64,000 nucleotides of DNA from an uncultured Clostridia bacterium (GTDB lineage: Bacteria; Bacillota; Clostridia; Christensenellales; Borkfalkiaceae): positions 1 through 64,000 of the forward strand of contig CANQWX010000003.1 in NCBI GenBank assembly GCA_947627665.1, in the 5' to 3' direction. This document shows, piece after piece, positions 8,385 through 17,298 of this stretch. Positions within the stretch are counted from its first letter, which is position 1, and the number at the start of each line of letters is the position of its first letter. The position numbers were made by a program, and so were the translations under genes. The notes below the pieces were generated by a model. It was not told the DNA's origin. It saw only the letters and a program-made list of their open reading frames with translations, and did not search any database.

Positions 8385-8930
8385 CAAAGCCGCCGCAGGA
8401 ACCCCCTCCTTGGAGGGGGTGGGCACCTTGGCGCCCCTGCAGGGGAGCTGTCACGAACGGAGTGAGTGACTGAGGTGGTGTATTTCACCACACCCGCCTC
8501 GCGTTGCTCGGCACCCTCTCCTAAGGAGAGGGCACACAAAACCCCCTCCAATGGAGGGGGATCAAGGGGGTGGGTAATAAAATCACGTCATGTTGAGCGA
8601 AGGCGTTAGCCGAAGTCGAAACATGGTCCACTTGTCACCCATTCGACTGCGCTCAGGGTGACGTAAATGTCATTCCGAGCGTAGTCGCCCCGCGCGCTGT
8701 TCTGATTCTCCAAGCGCGGCACGAGGAGCGTAGCGACGAAGTAGGAATCGCTACCGCGCTTGGCGCCCCTGTAGGGGAGCTGGCGAGGCGATAGCCGAGC
8801 CTGAGGGGTTCTCAGCAACCCTTTCGGCTCACTGCGTTCGCCACTTTCCCTAAGAGGGACAGCGAGCGCCCCACACCCCTACCCCTCTCCCACGGAGAGG
8901 GTACCCCCTCCAATGGAGGGGGCAGAAAAA
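8385..8930. repeat. Composite island of dispersed palindromic modules, including CTTG...(C/G)AG elements at 8427- and 8759-8866
   Basis: CCCCTCCTTGGAGGGGG, CTTGGCGCCCCTGCAGGGGAGCTG, CACTTTCCCTAAGAGGGACAGC and CCCCTCCAATGGAGGGGG, all recurring elsewhere in the window. Confidence 0.85.
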
Positions 8931-8946
8931 AACCTTTCCAATCGGT

Positions 8947-9153
8947 TTAGGTATCTGAGATGCCGAGCAAATAGTCGGAGGAAGTTTCAAAAAAGCGTGC
9001 AATTTTCACCAAAGTTTTCAAATCAGGTTGATGCGCCCCTTGCTCGTAACCCGCATAACAAGTGACCGAAATTCCTAATTCTGCCGCGACTTCCGCCTGT
9101 GTGAGATGTTCCCTTTTTCGCATTTCCCGTAATCTTTGCGCGAAAATTTCCAT
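8947..9153 (-). CDS. Small XRE-family HTH regulator
   Basis: MEIFAQRLREMRKREHLTQAEVAAELGISVTCYAGYEQGAHQPDLKTLVKIARFFETSSDYLLGISDT. Confidence 0.9.
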   Translation of the reverse strand: MEIFAQRLREMRKREHLTQAEVAAELGISVTCYAGYEQGAHQPDLKTLVKIARFFETSSDYLLGISDT

Positions 9154-9170
9154 AAAAAAAGTATAGCAAA

Positions 9171-9214
9171 ACTACGAGAAATTCGTTGACAACTACGAGA
9201 TATTCGTATATAAT
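9171..9214 (+). promoter_or_regulatory. Perfect sigma-A promoter (TTGACA-17-TATAAT) with two operator-like repeats
   Basis: TTGACA 9186-9191, TATAAT 9209-9214; ACTACGAGAAATTCGT 9171-9186 and ACTACGAGATATTCGT 9192-9207, 21 bp apart. Confidence 0.8.
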
Positions 9215-9324
9215 CAAAGATAGAATTTCGGACAAGTAAGCGGCAGTGTTTGCGGCAACATGTTTTTTCCCCCGTGCGATCGTGCGGGGGATAGCCGTTT
9301 TTTTGCGTTTTTCCGCACGAACTA

Positions 9325-9560
9325 AGGAACCCCCTCCATTGGAGGGGGACTAAGGGGGTGGGCATCTCGGCGCCCCTATAGGGGAGCTGGCGAGGCGACA
9401 GCCGAGCCTGAGGGGTTCTCGTAAAACCCTTTCCCCCTCGCGTTGCTCGGGTACTTTCCCTAAGAGGGACAGCAAGAGGTTGAGATTTCTCCACGCGATC
9501 GCTTCGCTCCCTTGGTCGAAATGACAATGAAAGAACGTGCGGGCAGTCGAAATGACGATA
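9325..9560. repeat. Dispersed palindromic element island (core element 9366-9476)
   Basis: CCCCCTCCATTGGAGGGGG then CTCGGCGCCCCTATAGGGGAGCTGGCGAGGCGACAGCC...CTTTCCCTAAGAGGGACAGCAAG. Confidence 0.85.
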
Positions 9561-9650
9561 AAATACTTGGCTGCCCCTTGCAAACATAAAAATCCGCGGC
9601 GGAAAAAATTCTTCTTTACAAAACCGTTCTCTCTATGCTATAATTTTTTT

Positions 9651-10844
9651 ATGGAAAAATTGTGTTTCGGGGACGGGGAAAAGATCGGCGTGTTCGACGG
9701 CGGGAAGATCTCCCTCTATGAGAGCGAATATATCCTGCGCTTCCGCGAGTATGCCGCCGAGCGCGTCAAAAACGACGAGTGGAAGTTCGGCGGCGACGGC
9801 GCGCGTTTCCGCGGCGACTACGACCTCTACAACGCCCGCAAGCAGGAGGAAGTCGTAGCCTCCGTCAACGGCGTCGCGTGGAGAGGGGAGAAGGTCGTCT
9901 ATTCGTTTACCGTCAATGGCTCCTCGGGCGTTTATTGCAAGGACATCGCCGACAAAAAGGCGCGCGAGGAACATATCCTCTCCACTTCGGACGAAGAGAT
10001 CCTCTCTTTGAGCCGCGGCGGGAATTTGCTTGCCGTCACCGTGCGGCGGGACGGGGCGACTTCCTCCGTCGGCACGCTCGACATGGATACATCCGAACTC
10101 AGGACCCTCACCGAGGGGGACGCGCGCGACGCCGATCCCTGTTTTTCGCCCAAGCCCAACGTGGTCTGTTTCGACAGCGCGGGCGTGGGCAGAAACGCGC
10201 AGGGAGAGTTCACGGGGGTCTACGCGCCCGCCGCGATCTGCGCCCTCGACCTCGATACCATGGAACTCAAAGAGATCGCCGCGGAGAAGAGATCGGCCCT
10301 TGTCAAGCCGAAATTCTCCCAAGACGGTACGCTGTACTATATCAAGCGTCCCAACCGTCCCGAAAAGCGGGGGAACGTTCTTTCAGACATCCTGCTCTTT
10401 CCCTTCCGCATCCTCAAAGCGATCTTCGGCTTTTTGCAGGCGTTCGTCGCCATCTTCGGCCACACGAGCCTCACGTCGCAGACGGAGGGGGGCGACAATC
10501 CCGCCCGCGGCAGAAAGACGGACGCAGGCAAGCTCTGGCTGGACGGCGCCCTTCTCGACGCCGACCGCGAATACAAGCGCAACGCCAAAAAGCAGAAGGG
10601 GGAAGCGGGCTTTATCCCGCTGAGCTGGAAACTCGTCAGGCGCACGGCGCAGGGGGAAGAGGAGATCAAAAGCGGGGTGTGCGACTACGCCCTCTGCAAG
10701 GACGGCGGCGTGTACTGCACCAACGGCAGGCACATCTTTTATGTGAAGGACGGCGTTTCCCGCAAGATCGCGGACACGGAAAAGTGCCTCTGTCTTGCCA
10801 CAGAGAGCATGGCGGAGGCGCCCAAGGAGGTCTTTGCGCTGTGA
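9651..10844 (+). CDS. Uncharacterised protein, probably beta-propeller-like (WD40/DPP-like repeats)
   Basis: Intact ORF with repeated KPKFSQDGTLYYIK- and DADPCFSPKPNVVCFDSAG-type blades; promoter TTTACA-18-TATAAT immediately upstream. Confidence 0.7.
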   Translation: MEKLCFGDGEKIGVFDGGKISLYESEYILRFREYAAERVKNDEWKFGGDGARFRGDYDLYNARKQEEVVASVNGVAWRGEKVVYSFTVNGSSGVYCKDIADKKAREEHILSTSDEEILSLSRGGNLLAVTVRRDGATSSVGTLDMDTSELRTLTEGDARDADPCFSPKPNVVCFDSAGVGRNAQGEFTGVYAPAAICALDLDTMELKEIAAEKRSALVKPKFSQDGTLYYIKRPNRPEKRGNVLSDILLFPFRILKAIFGFLQAFVAIFGHTSLTSQTEGGDNPARGRKTDAGKLWLDGALLDADREYKRNAKKQKGEAGFIPLSWKLVRRTAQGEEEIKSGVCDYALCKDGGVYCTNGRHIFYVKDGVSRKIADTEKCLCLATESMAEAPKEVFAL

Positions 10845-10872
10845 CGTGCCGCCGATGGAAATGTTTGAAGGA

Positions 10873-10898
10873 AAACCGCGCAAAGTCGCGGTTTTTTT
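10873..10898 (+). terminator. Rho-independent terminator
   Basis: AAAACCGCGCAAAGTCGCGGTTTTTTT. Confidence 0.8.
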
Positions 10899-10971
10899 AC
10901 ACCCGTTTGCAAGATCCGCCCCCTTCCCCCGTGCTATGCTTAAGGGAGGACGAAAAGGGGGAAAAGCGGAA

Positions 10972-11844
10972 ATGGCTTACGAAAAGCGGCTTTGCATTCT
11001 CAAACAGATCAAGATGGGGTTTTCGGCGGACGGCGCGCCCTTGCAGGGAGCGGTGTATTGCGAGCGGCTGGGCAGCACGCTCACCGTCACCCCGCGCATT
11101 GCGGGACTTGCGCCCGTCGAGGGCGGCAGGTACATGCTCGCCGTGCAGGCGGGGGGAAGGTGTTTCTGCTTCGGGCTAAAGGGAAACGGAGAGCTGCGCG
11201 CGGAGAACGCCCCTTCCGTCGCGGACGGCTTTTCGGCACTCCTGTGCTTCGTAAAGGGAGAGCCGGAGCCTGTCGCCTTCGGCAGATGCGGCAACGCGCC
11301 CGAGGACTTTTCCCCCCTGCTCAAAGCGTTCGGCGGGGAATGCGAACGGGAAGAAAGCCCCGCGCCTTCGGGGGAGCCGCGCTCCGCGGCGGCGGGCTAC
11401 GACGACGAGGCGATCGCCGAAACGAATTTTTACGGGGAACGCGAAAACGATCCCCCCGCGGAGGAGCTTTCGGAGGCTTCCGCACCGCAGACGGCGGAGC
11501 CGCGGGACGCGCACCCCTTTCGCCTCTCCCGCGGCGGACATACATATTACGACCGCATCGCGGCGCGGCTTCAAGCGGCGTTCGAAAAGTACCCTCACGA
11601 CGGCGCGCTGACGGCGGCGATCCCCCGCTCGGAGTGGGTGAGGACCGAACGGGGACTTCTCGGCATCGTCTATGCGGAGGGCGCGCCGCGGTATCTGTGC
11701 GTGGCGCTGAAAGAGGAGCCTCCCGCAGAGGCGCAGGAGGCGGCGATGTTCGTGCCCGTCGGTCCTTATTCGGAGGAAGAGGGATACTATGTCGTCTTTC
11801 AGGACGCCGACACGGGGGAATACGTCAAGGTCGAGCGCAGCTGA
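10972..11844 (+). CDS. Hypothetical protein
   Basis: Long ORF; ATG 10972 with an upstream GGAGG-like purine tract; no recognised family. Confidence 0.65.
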   Translation: MAYEKRLCILKQIKMGFSADGAPLQGAVYCERLGSTLTVTPRIAGLAPVEGGRYMLAVQAGGRCFCFGLKGNGELRAENAPSVADGFSALLCFVKGEPEPVAFGRCGNAPEDFSPLLKAFGGECEREESPAPSGEPRSAAAGYDDEAIAETNFYGERENDPPAEELSEASAPQTAEPRDAHPFRLSRGGHTYYDRIAARLQAAFEKYPHDGALTAAIPRSEWVRTERGLLGIVYAEGAPRYLCVALKEEPPAEAQEAAMFVPVGPYSEEEGYYVVFQDADTGEYVKVERS

Positions 11845-11889
11845 CCTTGCCTCTTGTCCCCCTCTATGGAAGAGAATTGACGTTGTCAG

Positions 11890-11995
11890 GCCCCCTCTCC
11901 TCGGGAGAGGGCATTCCCCACCCCCCTACCCCCCTCCAATGGAGGGGGCAACAAAACCCCCTCCCATGGAGGGGGATTCAGGGGGTGGGCAAAGA
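11890..11995. repeat. Dispersed palindrome modules (CCCCTCCAATGGAGGGGG type)
   Basis: CCTCTCCTCGGGAGAGGGCATTCCCC and two CCCCTCC(A/C)ATGGAGGGGG hairpins; related to 22249-22348. Confidence 0.85.
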
Positions 11996-12159
11996 CAAAG
12001 ACCTCTTCGCGGCAGGGGGCCTTTTTTTGTTTTTGCGCGAGGCGGTAAAAATTTTTCCAAAAACGTTTACTTTGACAAACTTTCGTGCTATAATGTATTT
12101 GGAAGAAATTGGGCGATTTGCCCATTCGACGGAAAAAAATCCATTTTGGAGGTCACTTT

Positions 12160-13932
12160 ATGACATCGGCACTGACAAAGAACAAAAAGGTTCTGGCGTT
12201 TGTCGAAGAGAGCGCAAAACTCGCCTGCCCCGACAACATCGTCTGGATCGACGGCAGCGAAAGCCAGCTCGCGGCGCTCCGCGAAGAGGGCGTCAAGACG
12301 GGGGAGATGATCAAACTCAACCAGGAAAAGCTCCCCGGCTGCTACTACCACCGCACCGCCCAAAACGACGTCGCGCGCGTCGAGGACCGCACCTTCATCT
12401 GCTGCAAGAACAAAGAGGACGCGGGTCCCATCAACTATTGGATGGATCCCAAGGAGGCGTATGCCCTCTGCGGCGCCATCGCCCGCGGCAAAATGAAAGG
12501 CCGCACCATGTACGTCATCCCCTATTCCATGGGTGTGTTGGGTTCTCCCTTCTCTAAGATCGGTATTGAGGTCACCGACTCCATCTACGTCGTCCTCAAC
12601 ATGGCGATCATGACGAGAGTGGGCACCGCCTGCTACGATTCCCTCGGTGAGGACGGCGACTTCATCAAGGGCTTCCACTGCAAGTGCGACGTGGACCCCG
12701 AAAAGCGCTACATCATGCACTTCCCCGAGGACGACACCATCATCTCGGTGAGCTCCGCTTACGGCGGAAACGTGCTTCTCGGCAAAAAGTGCTTCGCGCT
12801 GCGCATCGCCTCCTACCTCGGCAAGAACGAGGGCTGGATGGCCGAGCACATGCTCATTTTGGGCGTGACCTATCCCGACGGCTCCAAACATTATGTGGCG
12901 GCGGCGTTCCCGTCCGCCTGCGGCAAGACCAACCTCGCCATGCTCATTCCCCCTAAGCACTATCTCGAAAAGGGCTATAAGGTGGAATGCGTGGGCGACG
13001 ACATCGCGTGGATCAGAGTCGGCAAGGACGGAAGGCTGTGGGCGGTCAACCCCGAGAACGGCTTCTTCGGCGTGGCGCCCGGCACCAACGAGAAGAGCAA
13101 CCCCAACGCCCTCGCCGCCACGAGGAAGGGCGCCATCTTCACCAACGTCGCCATCGACCCTTCGGACAACACCGTCTGGTGGGAAGGGCTAACCAAACAG
13201 GCGCCCGCGCATCTGATCGACTGGCTCGGCAACGATTGGACCCCCGAGAGCGGAACGAAGGCGGCGCACCCCAATTCCCGCTTCACCGCGCCCGCAACGG
13301 GCTGCCCCTGCCTCTCTCCCGAATTCGACTCCAAGGAGGGCGTTCCCCTCGACGCCATCATCTTCGGCGGCAGGCGCGCCACCACGACGCCCCTCGTCTA
13401 CCAGTCCCGCGACTGGGACCACGGCGTGTTCGTCGGCTCCATCATGTCGAGCGAAACGACGGCGGCGGCAACGGGTGCGGTCGGCGTTCTGCGCCACGAC
13501 CCCATGGCGATGAAACCCTTCTGCGGCTATCACATGGCGGACTATTTCGCGCATTGGATCGAAATGGGCAAAAAGATCAAAAACCCGCCCAAGATCTTCA
13601 ACGTGAACTGGTTCCGCCAGGATGCGGACGGTCACTTTATCTGGCCGGGCTTCGGCGACAACATGCGCGTGCTCGACTGGATCTTAAAGCGCTGCGCGGG
13701 CACCGTAGAAGCGCGGGAAACGGCGATCGGCTATGTGCCCTACGCAAAGGATATCGACCTCACGGGGCTTGATCTCACGGAGGAAACGCTCGAGAGCATC
13801 CTCTATGTGGACAAGGCGCGCTGGAGCGCCGAGGCGGACGAGATCGCGGAATACTACAAAATTTTCGCCGACCGGCTGCCGGACGAGCTGAAAGAGAGCC
13901 TCAAGACCCTCAAAAAGAACTGCGGATCGTAA
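12160..13932 (+). CDS. pckG: Phosphoenolpyruvate carboxykinase (GTP)
   Basis: FPSACGKTNLAMLIPP nucleotide-binding motif, IPYSMGVLGSPFSKIGIEVTDSIYVVLNM, NPENGFFGVAPGTNEKSNPNA; ATG 12160 preceded by TTGGAGGT. Confidence 0.95.
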   Translation: MTSALTKNKKVLAFVEESAKLACPDNIVWIDGSESQLAALREEGVKTGEMIKLNQEKLPGCYYHRTAQNDVARVEDRTFICCKNKEDAGPINYWMDPKEAYALCGAIARGKMKGRTMYVIPYSMGVLGSPFSKIGIEVTDSIYVVLNMAIMTRVGTACYDSLGEDGDFIKGFHCKCDVDPEKRYIMHFPEDDTIISVSSAYGGNVLLGKKCFALRIASYLGKNEGWMAEHMLILGVTYPDGSKHYVAAAFPSACGKTNLAMLIPPKHYLEKGYKVECVGDDIAWIRVGKDGRLWAVNPENGFFGVAPGTNEKSNPNALAATRKGAIFTNVAIDPSDNTVWWEGLTKQAPAHLIDWLGNDWTPESGTKAAHPNSRFTAPATGCPCLSPEFDSKEGVPLDAIIFGGRRATTTPLVYQSRDWDHGVFVGSIMSSETTAAATGAVGVLRHDPMAMKPFCGYHMADYFAHWIEMGKKIKNPPKIFNVNWFRQDADGHFIWPGFGDNMRVLDWILKRCAGTVEARETAIGYVPYAKDIDLTGLDLTEETLESILYVDKARWSAEADEIAEYYKIFADRLPDELKESLKTLKKNCGS

Positions 13933-14051
13933 GACGTATCAAAAAAAGCGCGGCTTTTGCGCGCTTTCCTCAGGATCGAAAAAGGCATAGCCAGCGCTAT
14001 GTCTTTTTTCTTTGCTTTTTTGCGAGCCATAGGGTCGCTTGCGGTTTTCCG

Positions 14052-14360
14052 TTATTCCCCGTTGAGAAAGGCGAGCAACGCCGCCTGCCGCGCGGGGGAA
14101 AGCGCGTCGATCTGCCGATGTAGCTGTTCGGCAATATCGCCGCGGGGCACCTCTTCCTCTTCTGCGAAAAACTCCGAGAGCGTGATGCCGAAGGCGTTGC
14201 AGATCGCGCGGAGGGTGGAAAGCTTTGGCTCGGAATTCCGCATGTAGAGATTGTTTACGGTGGATTGGGTGAGCATCGCCTCCATGGCGAGATTATTCAC
14301 CGACCACCCCCGCGCCCTGCGCAGGCGGTCGATCTTTTCCAGAATGTTCATCATCAACAT
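14052..14360 (-). CDS. XRE-family HTH regulator
   Basis: MNILEKIDRLRRARGWSVNNLAMEAMLTQSTVNNLYMRNSEPKLSTLRAICNAFGITLSEFF. Confidence 0.9.
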   Translation of the reverse strand: MLMMNILEKIDRLRRARGWSVNNLAMEAMLTQSTVNNLYMRNSEPKLSTLRAICNAFGITLSEFFAEEEEVPRGDIAEQLHRQIDALSPARQAALLAFLNGE

Positions 14361-14373
14361 TTTCCCCTTTTGC

Positions 14374-14446
14374 GTTATTTTATAACGAAAAAGAGTTAAT
14401 TTAATAACCCAAAATCATTGACACATCAATTCATTTGAGTTATAAT
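14374..14446 (+). promoter_or_regulatory. Promoter TTGACA-17-TATAAT plus dyad operators between XRE and membrane protein
   Basis: GTTATTTTATAAC 14374-14386, GTTAATTTAATAAC 14395-14408, TTGACA 14418-14423, TATAAT 14441-14446. Confidence 0.75.
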
Positions 14447-14498
14447 AAATCTACCCGACACCTTGTGCGGCGGGAAATCGGCAAAAGAAGGAAATTTT

Positions 14499-15518
14499 AT
14501 GGAAGAAGAACAGTTCGGCCGTGCGGAAAACGGCACAAAAAGGCAGACGCTTCCGCGGATCGCCGCGATCCTCGGGCTGGGCGTTGTTGCGATCTCCCTG
14601 CTTTGCGCATGCCTCGGCGGCGTGCAGGCGGAGGGCATAAAGATCGGCACGTTTGAATTTTTTCGTTTCGGCAGCGGGTCGACGTGGAACACGTTGATCA
14701 AGACGATCGGGGAGAAGGTGGAAAACGCGCTCTATTTTTCGACTTTCATCCAATACACGCTCGGGCTGCTCGCCTCTGCGGCAATGTCGGTGACGCTACT
14801 TGTCATGCTCATCCTTTCGATTGTCGCGTTCGTCCGCGGGTGGAATACGGGAGAACTCGGCAAGGCGTGCAAAAGCGCTTACGGGGCGTATGCCGCCTTT
14901 CTCGGCGGGCAGGTGGCGATCCTCACCCTCTTTTCGGGGACAAAGCTGAATGCCGCGGCCCTCGTCGGCGCGGTACTTGCGGGACTCATGGTCGGCGCCA
15001 TGGTCGTGCTCGGACTCGTTGCGCAGGGGGAACGGACGTTCACCGAACAGAAACCCTGCGCGCACGCCGTCCTCGTCCTTTGCGAAACACTCTTCACCGT
15101 TCTCACGCTCGCGTTTGCGGGCAGCCCGCTTTTGGAAAGCGGGGGAAAGATGAGTTTTATCGATCATCTCCGCACGGCCGAAGCCGCGGCAACCCTTACG
15201 GGCCGCGCCATGGACAGCGAAGCGCTGCTTGCGGGCACGTTCGGCGCGGTGGTCGCGGTGCTTCTCGTCCTCGCCTGTGTGCTCCTGCTTGCAAAATGTT
15301 GTAGCGAGCTTTTCCGCCCCGACACTGCGGAACGCAAATTCCGCCAAGCGACATGGCGGGCGGATATGGTCGCGGCGTGCGTTCTCGGCGTCATCGCCAT
15401 CGCCGCGATCTGGATCGGCGCGCCGTTCGGTTCGGCCGCGCAGTTCATGATCCTCGTGTCCGCGGTTGCCGTCTACGGCGTTGCGATAGGGGATTACTTC
15501 GTTCTAAAAAAAATGTAA
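14499..15518 (+). CDS. Uncharacterised multi-pass membrane protein
   Basis: Multiple hydrophobic segments; ATG 14499 with an AAGAAGGAA purine tract upstream. Confidence 0.75.
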   Translation: MEEEQFGRAENGTKRQTLPRIAAILGLGVVAISLLCACLGGVQAEGIKIGTFEFFRFGSGSTWNTLIKTIGEKVENALYFSTFIQYTLGLLASAAMSVTLLVMLILSIVAFVRGWNTGELGKACKSAYGAYAAFLGGQVAILTLFSGTKLNAAALVGAVLAGLMVGAMVVLGLVAQGERTFTEQKPCAHAVLVLCETLFTVLTLAFAGSPLLESGGKMSFIDHLRTAEAAATLTGRAMDSEALLAGTFGAVVAVLLVLACVLLLAKCCSELFRPDTAERKFRQATWRADMVAACVLGVIAIAAIWIGAPFGSAAQFMILVSAVAVYGVAIGDYFVLKKM

Positions 15519-15538
15519 AGGCATTTTTCATGCAGACG

Positions 15539-15566
15539 GCGCGGGAGATCCCCGCGCTGTTTTTGT
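15539..15566 (+). terminator. Rho-independent terminator
   Basis: GGCGCGGGAGATCCCCGCGCTGTTTTT. Confidence 0.75.
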
Positions 15567-15578
15567 GCGAAAAAATAG

Positions 15579-15607
15579 TTGACAAAGTGAACAGATAATG
15601 TTATAAT
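15579..15607 (+). promoter_or_regulatory. Promoter of degV-family gene
   Basis: TTGACA 15579-15584, 17-bp spacer, TATAAT 15602-15607. Confidence 0.75.
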
Positions 15608-15660
15608 GCCGTTGTTTTTCCAAAAGGGGGCGGCAAACGCGCCGCCGCGGAGGGATTTTT

Positions 15661-16476
15661 ATGTTGAGGATCGTCACCGATTCCTCCTCGGAGATCACCG
15701 GGGAAGAGGCAAAGGCATTGGACGTGCAGGTCGTGCCGCTCACCGTCGTCTTTGGAAATACCGCCTATCTCGACGGCGTGGAACTGAGCAAAAAAGAATT
15801 TTACGAAAAGTTGCAGACGGGGGAATTTCCGCACACGTCGCAGCCTTCTGTGGAGCAGTTTTCGGAGGTGTTCGCTAAGACGGCGGGGGAGGAAACGCTC
15901 GTTCTTCTCATTTCCTCGCGGCTTTCGGGCGCCGTCAACGCCGCGCGGCTCGCAAAAGAGGGGGGAAATTTTTCGCGCGTGCACATCTACGATTCGCTCT
16001 GCACCACCGTCATGCTCCGCCTGCTCGTGGAAACGGCGGTAAAACACCGCAGCAAGAGCGCAGAGGAAGTCATCGCCATTCTCGATGCATTGCGTCCCCG
16101 CATCCGCCTGTACGCCTGTCTGGGCACGCTCGAATATCTCCGCAAGGGGGGCAGGCTGAAAAAGAGCGCCGCCGCGCTTGGGGAGCTGCTCGGGATCAAA
16201 CCCATCGTCACGGTCGGCGCGGAGGGGACGGTGGACCTCATCGGCAAGGCGCACGGGCAGAAGAAAGCGCTCTATGCGGTCGCGCAGAAGTTCTTGCGGG
16301 AGGAGGCCGACCCCGCCTATCCCGTCTGTTTTTTGCAGACGGACAGCGATCTGCCGCCGCGCGAGATCATGAAGGCCGTGGGACGGGAGAATTGCCGCAT
16401 CTTTCCCATCAATTGCGCCGTCGGCGCGCATATCGGGCCGAACGCCGCGGGGATCGTGTATGTGGCGAAAGAATAA
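15661..16476 (+). CDS. DegV family (fatty-acid-binding) protein
   Basis: MLRIVTDSSSEITGEEAKALDVQVVPLTVVFGNTAYLDGVELSKKEFYEKL...PHTSQPSVEQF...SSRLSGAVNAARLA. Confidence 0.95.
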   Translation: MLRIVTDSSSEITGEEAKALDVQVVPLTVVFGNTAYLDGVELSKKEFYEKLQTGEFPHTSQPSVEQFSEVFAKTAGEETLVLLISSRLSGAVNAARLAKEGGNFSRVHIYDSLCTTVMLRLLVETAVKHRSKSAEEVIAILDALRPRIRLYACLGTLEYLRKGGRLKKSAAALGELLGIKPIVTVGAEGTVDLIGKAHGQKKALYAVAQKFLREEADPAYPVCFLQTDSDLPPREIMKAVGRENCRIFPINCAVGAHIGPNAAGIVYVAKE

Positions 16477-16481
16477 CAAAA

Positions 16482-16513
16482 GCCGCGGCGCGCAAGGGAT
16501 CGCGCGCCGCGGC
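16482..16513. terminator. Bidirectional terminator hairpin between convergent degV and DeoR genes
   Basis: GCCGCGGCGCGC/GCGCGCCGCGGC 12-bp stem followed by T-rich sequence. Confidence 0.75.
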
Positions 16514-16539
16514 GTTCTTTTTTGCGATCGGGAGAGCGG

Positions 16540-17298
16540 TCACATCACCACGATGTCCCGTTCGAGGAATTGCTCCTTGAGGTCGGCGGGGAATTCGTCG
16601 TCGGTGATGAGCACGTCGATGTCGTCGAGCCGTGCGAAGGTGTGCGGCATGATCTTGCCGATCTTGGAGCTGTCGAGCATCATGTACATCGCCTTTGCCT
16701 TGCGGCGCGCCATCTTCAAGAGGTCGGCTTCCACCATCGAGCCGCAGGAGAAGCCGTTCTCGGGGGTGAACGCCGAGGCGGAGATGATCGCAAGCTCGAA
16801 ATTGGTGTTTTCGAAATAGGACTTCGCCACGGGGGAGGCGGTGGAGAGGTTCTCCTTCATCACCTGCCCGCCGAGCATGGTCACGTTGAGGTTCTTCTTC
16901 TGCGCGAGTTCGATGGCGACCGCCAGCCCGTTGGTGAACACATGGATGTTGATGTCGGGCAGTTCCTTCGCAAGGCACATCGCCGTGGTGCCGCCGTCGA
17001 TAAAGAGGGAACAGTTCTCCTCGATGAGGCTCGCCGCCTTCTGCGCGATGCGGATCTTTTCGTCGGTGTGCAGGGCGGTCTTTTTCGCATAGGGTTCGTT
17101 GGAAACTTTCTGCACTTCCTTCACGGACATCGCGCCGCCGCGCACGCGGATGATGCGTCCCGCCTGCTCGAGCTGCAAAAGATCCCGCCGAAGGGTCATC
17201 TGCGAAACGTCGGGGAAATAGGTGTCAAGTTGGTTGAGTGTGAGCTTGCCGCGCTTGTCCAGTAGCTCGGCGATCTCCTCGATACGGTCCTTTCTCAT
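16540..17298 (-). CDS. DeoR/GlpR family transcriptional regulator
   Basis: MRKDRIEEIAELLDKRGKLTLNQLDTYFPDVSQMTLRRDLLQLEQAGRIIRVRGGA; DeoRC domain SLFIDGGTTAMCLAKEL. Confidence 0.93.
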   Translation of the reverse strand: MRKDRIEEIAELLDKRGKLTLNQLDTYFPDVSQMTLRRDLLQLEQAGRIIRVRGGAMSVKEVQKVSNEPYAKKTALHTDEKIRIAQKAASLIEENCSLFIDGGTTAMCLAKELPDINIHVFTNGLAVAIELAQKKNLNVTMLGGQVMKENLSTASPVAKSYFENTNFELAIISASAFTPENGFSCGSMVEADLLKMARRKAKAMYMMLDSSKIGKIMPHTFARLDDIDVLITDDEFPADLKEQFLERDIVVM

